Part shown: piece by piece, positions 56,396 to 64,000 of the stretch
Position numbering within the stretch: the first letter of the stretch is position 1
How the letters are laid out: every line of letters starts with the position of its first letter
NCBI GenBank assembly: GCA_023213315.1
Contig: JAKCPI010002423.1
Coordinates: 62,001-126,000 of the forward strand
Length of the DNA: 64,000 nucleotides
Source: Euborellia annulipes
Lineage: Eukaryota > Arthropoda > Insecta > Dermaptera > Anisolabididae
Direction of reading: 5' to 3'
Notes under the pieces: generated by a model
What the model saw: the letters and a program-made list of their open reading frames with translations, nothing else
Database searches by the model: none
Told to the model about the DNA's origin: nothing
Made by a program: the position numbers and the translations under genes

Positions 56396-58227
56396 TATAT
56401 ATATATATATTGAGTGTAAAAAACCCTAAATTCAAAAAATACTATGGAGCATTTATCTCGCGTCTCACATTCTCAAGGAAGAGAGACAGAGAATATAAAT
56501 AAATAAATACCAAGAATGCAAGGGAATTCGATTGTTGTGAAGAGCATTGAAAACAGCGTCAAGGAGGGGAATATTTTTTTATATAAATGGGTTTTAAAAA
56601 TTTTGTGTGTGTATATATATATATCAATATATATTTTATATATATATATATATATATATTTAAATTTATATATACATATTGACATGTATATATTTATTTA
56701 GGTTTATCTATATATATATATATATAATATATATAAATATAAATAGATAGATCTTCAAGAATGCGAGTGTGTCAATGTGTGTGTGGCTGTGTTAAATGAA
56801 TAAAGGAGAAGAAAATATGCTAAGTTATCTGTTTTCATTATTTTATATATATATATATTTATAAATAAATATATATATATATAATTCTATTTCAAATAGT
56901 GAATTTGATTTAAGAATGTGATGATAATAAATAAATGAATAAAAACTTGTGCTTTTTTAACCGTAAAAAAATACATAAATACATTCAACGAATTTTATTT
57001 GCATGGGTAATTTTTTTTTATTATCCTTCCGGAAAAAAAATAATTTGTTTTAGTTGAAACGTCAGAATTTTTTTTTTTAAATATATATATCCTAGTTTAA
57101 ATTTGAATTTGATTTGGATTTTTTTTTCTTTTGTAAACAGCACAAGAAGAAAAATAGAGTTCTCTGTGATCTCTACCCCCTCCCCCCCTCCTCCTTTAAA
57201 TTCCTTCACGTTTCGATTACAAAAGGAAAATCAAACATAAACAAAATAATCAGTAAATATATATATATGAATTTTAAAGAATATTCTTTTTTTTTTCCAA
57301 TATAATTAATATTATATTATTATTATTATTATTATTATATAAGAGTTCTTTCATTTTTTTTTCTTTCTGTTTATATATAAAACAAAATAAAAATTAAAAA
57401 TTATATTTAAGTTTAATAATGTATCTATGTATTATACTATTCAAAACTACAACTATAAAAATCTTGCTGAAAAATGTCCATTTTTTGATCTTTTTTTTAG
57501 AAAAAAAAAAAACCTTACTCTACGAATATCATATATTTAATTTGTTATTGTATTTGTAGATGTAAAGTTCTAGTTAAAAAAAAACAAGAGCTTATTTCAA
57601 ACAAACTAGTTAAATTTCTCATTTCCCTACAACCACTTTAACTGTCTTCAGAAATAAAGACAGAATTCATATAACGAAAGAGAAATTTAAAATGATTCAT
57701 TATTTTTTTTTGGAAATATATGTAAAATTTCATTAATTTTTATATTGTTCATCCTCAAACAAATATATCATGTATGACTTCCCTCAGACTTTTTGGTTTA
57801 CTCTATCAAAGTGTGATTATCTTAAAAATTCTACTGCCAAAAATCAAGAAAAAAATGTGTTTTTTTTTTTTTTCAAAATTGTGCGTGGGATCTTTTCCTC
57901 CTTATCTCAAGAAACTTTTCACTTTTCGAAAAATATGTAATATATCATAATAATGATGTGTTGGTGCAAATGGGCATAGATGGTTTATTCAAATAGCTTT
58001 TTTTCTATCAACAAATAATATGAGAATTTTCTAATAGAAATTAATTTAAGTGGCGCATATATATATATAAAAATATATATAAATAAATAAATATATATAT
58101 ATATTGAAAAAAACCCTAAATTCAAAGAATACTATGGAGCATTTATCTCGCGTCTCACATTCTCAAGGAAGAGAGACGGAGAATATAAATAAATAAATAC
58201 CAAGAATGCAGAGCATTGAAAACAGCG
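55802..58227. other. AT-rich TRIP12 3' flank with a local direct duplication
   Basis: No gene is recognised. Block 56276-56572 recurs in direct orientation at 57984-58238, with near identity from AAATAGCTTTTTTTCTATC to ACAGCGTCAAGGAGGGGA. Small deletions in the second copy include about 20 bases after CCAAGAATGCA. TA microsatellites are abundant. Confidence 0.7.
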
Positions 58228-58353
58228 TCAAGGAGGGGAGGATCCCGAGGCAAATTTTTTAATATCGGTCTTTTCAACTTCTAATCCTCTCCCACTTAGC
58301 GGTGGAATGAAGAACGCAAACAATAAGAAGAGAAGAAAGTGTTTCCCTTTCAT
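58228..58353 (-). CDS. Possible small secreted protein or signal-peptide exon
   Basis: On the - strand an ATG at 58353 opens a 41-codon frame whose start MKGKHFLLFLLFAFFIPPLS is a textbook signal peptide (basic n-region, 13-residue hydrophobic core, small residue near the cut). It continues GRGLEVEKTDIKKFASGSSP and stops. A TATAAAAG box lies at 58409-58402, about 50 bases upstream of the ATG, as expected of a short leader. The stop falls at the edge of the duplicated block, so the original gene may have continued into further exons that are lost or unrecognised. I know no family match. It may be a real small gene, a truncated first exon, or chance. Confidence 0.35.
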   Translation of the reverse strand: MKGKHFLLFLLFAFFIPPLSGRGLEVEKTDIKKFASGSSPP

Positions 58354-58401
58354 TTTAGTGTTTAAAATTTTAATTGAGTGTATTTGAAAAATTCTTTCCC
58401 A

Positions 58402-58409
58402 CTTTTATA
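58402..58409 (-). promoter_or_regulatory. TATA box candidate for the 58353 frame
   Basis: TATAAAAG reads on the - strand about 50 bases before the ATG at 58353. In such AT-rich DNA it could be coincidental. Confidence 0.35.
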
Positions 58410-58956
58410 AGAAAAGGATTAAGGAGCCTCTCATCAAACTAGTCATCATCTTGCTTCCAAAATCCAGATTTTTTTTTCTGAAGGTCAGTTCTTTTTTATC
58501 TTTATATAAGATAATTTTATTTTATTCATTTTATTTTATTTTCTTTGATATTAAATAAAACAAAATTTTATTTATAATTTATTTATTTATTTTTTTGACA
58601 AATGTTGACACTTATTAGAATAATAATTTATATGAAGATATTTAAAAACATTAAAAATACAAATATTTACAAGTTGGTATTTGTGATTTTGTCTTATTTT
58701 TGTTTTTGGAATACCAGAATGACGGTAAAGAAATGATTTGTGAACTGCCCTTCTCCAAGGCAGGACAATGAAGCAGAAATGTGATTGTGTTAGAGTACCT
58801 TGTGAGTAAAACTTTATTTAGGGTGGGATCAAGACTTTGAAAAAGCCCCGACTAGAGATATAAAATTGCTGCATATATGACTTCACAATATCTTCTCCCT
58901 CACACACTAGAAAAAATCCAGGCAAAATAAAATTTACATGTACGAAAATTTCGCTA

Positions 58957-59452
58957 AGTCTGATCGCACACCATTTGAGCAAAACTCTCTTGGACAAAAC
59001 GTTTTGCTCAATGCCAACGCACATCGATTAGGCAAAATGTTTTACCATTGAACGTTTTGTCAATCGGTCTGCATTGGCATTGGACAAAATTTTCGGCCAT
59101 TGAACAAAAACGCTCAATGACAAAACATTTTGCTCAATGCCAACGCACACCGATTGAGCAAAACGCTCAATATAAATACAAATCAAATTTTTAAGGATTA
59201 ATTATTAAAATTGTACATTAAAAATAAATTTTTTTTCGAAAGTATTTTTTTCAAATCTCGGAGGGGGTAATTACCCCCCCCCCCCTCCCTTGTATCCGCC
59301 GTTGATTGCAAAACATTTTGTTCAATTAATCGAATCATGCCCAATTCTTTTTGCCTAGTCGATGTGCGTTGACCCATAGAAAAGCATTGAAAAAACTGTT
59401 TTAGGCACGATTAGTCAAAAACGTTTTTGCTCAATTGATGTGCGTTCAGCCT
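58957..59452. mobile_element. Rearranged TIR MITE (GGCTGAACGCACATC family)
   Basis: The right end TCAATTGATGTGCGTTCAGCC complements the left end of the copy at 18381. Internal words (ATGCCAACGCACACCGATTG) repeat several times. A short C-tract unit (59260-59305) is inserted. Confidence 0.6.
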
Positions 59453-59880
59453 AAAAGAGAATCTAATAGAACGGAGTTGTCATATTTAAATAATTGTATG
59501 GACTTGAAGGTAACTTCTTATCTAGGGTGTTGACAATGACTCGACTCCAGAAAAGTGACAATGAAAGTACTTTCAATTACTTGAAATTATATTTTATTCT
59601 TCATTATAAACTCTCTCATTGAAATACGAACTTTTTATTTTACCTGGGTTTATGAATCTCCACCCTTTTATCTACCCTATCTCATTAAATTAAATTAAAT
59701 TGTACACATTAACAATATAACAATATATATATATAATAAATAAATTTATTAGTGGCGACTAGAAACATCGATCAATATATAAAATTATTATAAACTACAT
59801 TTAAAACATGCAAGAATAAATTCTTTTGAAGTTTTTAACTCAAAAGATTTTATTATAAGTAATATAAATATATTAATTAG

Positions 59881-60110
59881 CTCAGGGACCCACATCTTGC
59901 GGGTACGTGGATGGCGACCACGAGCTGCCCTAGCTGGGACTGGCATTACTTAAGTTCTTTTCATGTCAGTCTCTTCCTTTATATATTTTCAATAGGCGTC
60001 AGACCAGCCTGTACTATTCCTTCCCGGTCGCAAAAACCCAAGAATGACAAATTCCGCCGACCCCGCACTACGGGAATAATCAGGCGAAGAAAGAAGAAGA
60101 AGAAGATTAT
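59881..60110 (+). mobile_element. Possible 3' end of a non-LTR retroelement
   Basis: A GC-richer block runs from CTCAGGGACCCACATCTTGC to a short GAAGAAAGAAGAAGAAGA tail. The sudden composition and simple-repeat tail resemble a 5'-truncated non-LTR insertion. No reverse transcriptase motif is present, so the call is tentative. Confidence 0.35.
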
Positions 60111-60774
60111 AAATATATTAATGAAATATTTCAAGACTAGTTTCAACATTTCTTTTGAGCAGACTTACTATTTGGCGTAATTAGAAAGTGAAGAAGTTGA
60201 TTTTTTTATTGATAATCACCGAAAGGTTGAGAAGAAAAATAAATAAGCTTAAGCTTATTATATCGTGAAACTCACAAATACAACCTTTGATCAAAATGTT
60301 TCACTTGAAACCCACACCGCAATCCTTAAATTTAATATATATATGTTATAATATAACATATTTTGATAAAGGAATATAGTTTTTGAGAAATTATTGTTGA
60401 TAATTCTAGATGTCTGAACAAAGGGCTTCCCTCTCCCCTTTTCTAATTACGCCAATAACAATACAATTCTTGACTAGAATTATTTATTTTTAAAAAAATT
60501 ATAAAAGAAATTATCAGTGTTTCCATATTATACCGAGACAAATTTAAAGAGGGCAAGTGCCGAAATTTTTAAAATAACTGTCTTCTCATACAGTACATCC
60601 CATCGCCGAACCCTTCGAAAGATTTTAATTTTAACAAACGAAATATGGGAACATCCTCCGTCGCCTTTGAGATCCTAATATATAAATACTCCAGGAAAAT
60701 ATTTTTTTTAAAATTTGAATGAAACTATTGTCTATAATAGGTACCTTTGAACAATATATATGCAGTGGCATAAA

Positions 60775-61143
60775 GGATCCAAGCGCCATTAACCTAAATC
60801 TGAGATAACACAATTGTAATCTAAACCAATGGCAATGACCTTTGTTATTTATAGAAAATAAGTGCCCAGAGTAATAATGTGATTTAAATAAGATGCCTAC
60901 AAGATAACGGCATGGGCGTAACTAGAGAATTTGGCTGGGGGGGCCATGGGACCAGCTATCCTCTCTGGGAGGGGCAGGGGGGAGGGTTGGGGGGGGGAAA
61001 AGTCCCATAATTTTTCAATTTTTCTTGGGGCAGGGAGCTTTCTGAGGGGGGAGGGGGGCACCCCCTAGTTACGCCCATGGATGGCGGTCTTATCTCAATT
61101 TGGATCATAATGGCGCTTGGTTCCTTTATGCATAACATCGTCC
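60775..61143. mobile_element. TIR element (second copy of the 10982 family) with nested MITE
   Basis: CATAAAGGATCCAAGCGCCA at the left is mirrored by TGGCGCTTGGTTCCTTTATG at the right. The same internal text as at 10982-11238 is split by an insertion at 60911-61079. Confidence 0.68.
60911..61079. mobile_element. Nested MITE with perfect 15-bp TIRs and G-tracts
   Basis: CATGGGCGTAACTAG at 60911-60925 is exactly complementary to CTAGTTACGCCCATG at 61065-61079. The interior is unusually G-rich (GGGGGGG runs). Confidence 0.75.
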
Positions 61144-61462
61144 ATATATATTTTTAAAATATTTTAGGGCGATAATTTTTTAAAATGAGTGGGGACTTAT
61201 ATGTCTCTGATATTAATATTTAAGGAATTTGAATAAAAGTAAAATAATCATATAAGTATTATAAAAATATTTTGCTCTAATTTCTTATTGAGATCGCGCT
61301 TTTTGACTATGTTAATTTAAAGCATTTAAAGAGATCCGTGTTTTTGACTGAAGTTTTCAATGGAACTTTAGTGATCATGGGAAAAAGGTTACATTAATAA
61401 ATAAATACTTTAAAATCCTAAGACTCCTTTCAAATAATTAGCAGTTTATCAAGGAAAAAATT

Positions 61463-62419
61463 CTATATTTTTCCGAGTTTATGTTGTTCCAAATGTTTCT
61501 TAAATGTAACTAAATAAGTGAATTGTTTCCTGCAAACTTCACATTGGTATGGCTTCTCCCCAGAATGGATTCTTTGGTGAATTTTTAGATTAGATGAATT
61601 GCTGAAATGCTTATGACAATGAATGCATTCGTAGGGTTTATCACCTGAATGGGTTCGTATATGAGTCCTGAGGTACGAGGCATGTGAGAAGACCTTCTTA
61701 CATACTTGACATTCGAACGGTTTTTCATTGGAATGAATACGAAGATGGTTTTTAAAATATGAAGAATCAGAAAATTCCTTATAGCACACTTCACATTGAT
61801 AAGGTTTCTCGCCTGAATGAGTTCGCATATGCCTTTTCAAATCGGATGAATTGGTAAATGGTTTTTTACATTCTTTACATTGATAAGGATTATCATTTGA
61901 GTGTATCCTTTGATGTCTAGTAAAATCAGAGGAATGGGAAAATTCCTTTTTACATTCAGAACATTGAAAAGGTTTTTTTTCAGCATGTAGTCTTAAATGT
62001 CTATTCAAATCAGAAGAATAGCAATATTGTTTACCACACACCTCACATGTATACAACTTCTCACCAGTATGAGTTCTCTCATGTGATTTCAAATGATACG
62101 ATTTAGTAAACTCTTTCAAACAAAGACTACAGTAAAAACGAGTCCGTTTATTTTTATCTTTGCTTTCTTTCTTCTGATTTTTTGTTCGTTTTTTATGGCC
62201 AAATTTCGTTTTTATAAAAGTGAAAATTTTCAAAGAAAAACATTTCTGCTGGTGTTTATCCAAGAAATATAAACTAACAAAAGATGATGAACAAAAAAGA
62301 CATGGGAACACTGGACCTGAAAGAATTTTCCATTTTATTTTCCCAGTATATTTATTACTATTTTTTTTTTTAAACAAATACTAACCTATATGAATATAAG
62401 TACAAGTATGTGAATCCAT
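61463..62419 (-). CDS. C2H2 zinc-finger protein, 2 exons
   Basis: The gene is read on the - strand. Proposed exon 1 is 62419-62386 (ATG, encoding MDSHTCTYIHI plus one base); the intron is 62385-62317 (69 bp, GTTAGT...TTTCAG); exon 2 is 62316-61463. The 295-residue product has an atypical N-terminal Cys2-type motif (CLFCSSSF), a Lys-rich stretch, then eight tandem C2H2 fingers with TGEKP-like linkers (first YCSLCLKEFTKSYHLKSHER, last YQCEVCRKQF...). It should act as a nuclear DNA-binding transcription factor with unknown targets. The finger frame runs further upstream to 62377 but contains no ATG there, which is why the short spliced exon is preferred. It is divergent from MRPL40, about 480 bp away. 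No orthologue can be assigned, since the fingers are generic. Confidence 0.85.
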
Positions 62420-62899
62420 GATATCTTTATAAGTAAGACATTTTTTAAAAGCTAACAAAATTTTTCAAATTCCACAAATTGCATGTCAGTATAAATATTT
62501 TTTATACCTTAATTATAAAGAAATATGAAATGTAAATTTGTCAATTTGACATTAAGCCTCGTTAAGCTAGAAACAAAAGAAAATCTCAAAAACATTTATT
62601 TAAACATATATATATATATACATTTTAAAAATGTTTTCATCTATTTTAATTAATAGATCAAAAATAATTGGAATAAATGTATATATATATAGCCAACTAG
62701 CTAATGTATATATATAGCCAACTAGCTAAAAAAAAAGATAAATAAATTATATTTAAATTTCCTTTCTCGTCGAACTAAATTAGTTGATCAATTTTCCACC
62801 AGATTGCTCTAGTTGAAATCATTCATGAAAAACTAACCTAATTGATTTTGATTGATTTGACAATTTTTATTTTATTTTTCAATTGAGTTTTTATTCAAA
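62420..62899. promoter_or_regulatory. Divergent zinc-finger/MRPL40 promoter interval
   Basis: About 480 bp of AT-rich DNA separate the two start codons. A short duplicate (TATATATATAGCCAACTAGC) occurs twice at 62683-62727. No defined promoter element could be assigned. Confidence 0.5.
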
Positions 62900-64000
62900 A
62901 TGTTTTCTAGTTTCACAAACATATTGTTTAGACAAAATATTTCGATATCAAATATAAAAAGATCATTTACTCTTTTTAATAATCCCCTATTTTTTAAAGC
63001 AACTCCTTGTCTTTTGTAAGTATATTACAATTCCTTTTGATTACCTAATTATTAAAAATTAACAATAAAATACGATTTTTTTTTTTAGTGCTGAACCGTT
63101 AAAGAAGAAGAAACGAATAGATCCAGCTATTATTCGAGCTCGAGAAGAAAGAAGAAAAAAGAGAATAGAGAAGGAAATTAAAAAATTAGAAAAAATCACA
63201 AAAAATTTCAAGCCATGCGAGGAAATTGAACCATCTTATGACATAATTAGCAGCGCTAAGTAAGAGTAATTGGCTAAACTACAGTATTCAGTTCATTCGC
63301 TTTTGGGTACATAATTTATACTTGAAAAAAAAAAAACCTTAGAGGGGCCCGACCTTTCATTAAGGCTCTCCTTAGAAAAAATTAAAGCAACTTTAGAAAA
63401 CTCTCGGACCTGCCCAACCTGAGTGAACTTTATTCTGCAGATTTACCGAATATTTCCAACATGACTTAACTCAATTATAATTGTATATACCTAATGAATC
63501 ACATAAATTCAACTCTCTCTTATCTGCTTACTAGGACATTTTGATATATTCAGGTCTTGTCAGATTGGTGATTTGTCTACATTAGAAATGATATGGGTCA
63601 TTTCTAATATCATTTTCTTGGCTGCTGCCTCTAAATTAATAAAAGGATATATATATATAGGCGATTAGCCGAGGGGATAAAACAGTTAAGCTTATAATCC
63701 TGAGTTGAAGACAACTCGAGTTCAAATCTACCTCATGGCAATAAATTATCCAACTCTATTTGAGATGCCTCCTCCTGAGGAAGGAAACGGGAACCCATCT
63801 GAGTAACATTCCTTTGAAAGTTACTCTTCAGAGTAACCAAAACGTGTCAGGGCTGACACTAATGACTGAGATAGAGATATATATTAATTTTTTTTTTTTT
63901 TTTACAGAGAAAGACAAAGGGAAAACATTGAGATTTCAGATGAAGTAAAAGAAGAACGTATCATTCTGGAGAAAAAATGGGCAACTTATAAACTAAAACA
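62900..64000 (+). CDS. MRPL40: Mitochondrial ribosomal protein L40 (5' part, runs off window)
   Basis: Exons are 62900-63015, 63089-63259 and 63908 to beyond 64000. All junctions keep phase with GT-AG borders (CTTTT|GTAAGT; GCTAA|GTAAGA). The N-terminus MFSSFTNILFRQNISISNIK has Arg/Lys and no acidic residues, as in a mitochondrial targeting peptide. AEPLKKKKRIDPAIIRA and a basic coiled stretch follow, then EERIILEKKWATYKLK, all matching MRPL40 (mL40), a component of the large subunit of the mitochondrial ribosome. The 3' exons lie outside the window. Confidence 0.9.
63655..63860 (+). mobile_element. tRNA-derived SINE in MRPL40 intron 2
   Basis: A-box-like TTAGCCGAGGGGATAAAAC is followed by the B-box-like GAGTTCAAATC about 45 bases later. 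The spacing and head suggest a class II (Leu/Ser-type) tRNA origin. The body ends before the exon 3 acceptor. Confidence 0.55.

Noticed and set aside
57021..57305. Short frames in the AT-rich TRIP12 3' flank
   Set aside because: They have Phe/Lys/Ile low-complexity composition with no start context or conservation cue, consistent with chance.

Overview
This is an AT-rich, intron-bearing animal genome segment, most likely from an arthropod or other invertebrate. I cannot name the species. Introns have GT-AG borders, the proteins belong to metazoan families, and non-coding DNA is packed with small DNA transposons, SINE-like units and long palindromes. No bacterial, organellar or viral gene was recognised.

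Layout. 1-4900: repeats and foldback elements, no gene seen. 4936-5481 (+): RAMAC-like activator of the mRNA cap methyltransferase, with a ten-copy 27-bp repeat. 5502-7630 (-): RXYLT1/TMEM5-like ribitol xylosyltransferase, two exons, convergent with RAMAC (20 bp between stop codons). 7631-9171: divergent promoter interval. 9215-55766 (+): one giant gene, the HECT E3 ubiquitin ligase TRIP12 (ctrip in flies), with 28 coding exons that I could place. The reading phase is continuous at every junction except exon 5/6. 56-61 kb: AT-rich flank with a local duplication, a possible small secreted-protein exon (58228-58353, -), and a TIR element containing another. 61463-62419 (-): C2H2 zinc-finger gene. 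62900 to window end (+): 5' part of the mitochondrial ribosomal protein gene MRPL40.

The genes are housekeeping functions that do not form one pathway: cap methylation, dystroglycan-type glycosylation, ubiquitin ligation, transcription control and mitochondrial translation. Their arrangement is convergent (RAMAC/RXYLT1) and divergent (RXYLT1/TRIP12, zinc finger/MRPL40).

The most interesting non-genic content is a set of palindromic repeats whose two arms are head-to-head copies of a unit starting with a hammerhead-ribozyme-like fold: stem I, CTGANGA(T), stem II, GAA, a tiny stem III, an unpaired base, stem I'. Complete candidates lie at 6205-6247 (-), 6388-6430 (+), 25064-25107 (-), 25127-25170 (+), 52116-52158 (-), 52396-52438 (+), 51291-51329 (-), 36791-36833 (+) and 21406-21450 (+). 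Short-stem-III type I hammerheads are known from Penelope-like elements and retrozymes, but no reverse transcriptase is visible here and the dimers are inverted rather than tandem. Other highlights are a 1.9-kb foldback with a THAP-like remnant, a palindromised mariner fragment, a decayed Tc1/Tc3-like element with double TIR sites, and GC-rich N-terminal TRIP12 exons. Coordinates were read by eye; repeat edges may be off by a few bases.
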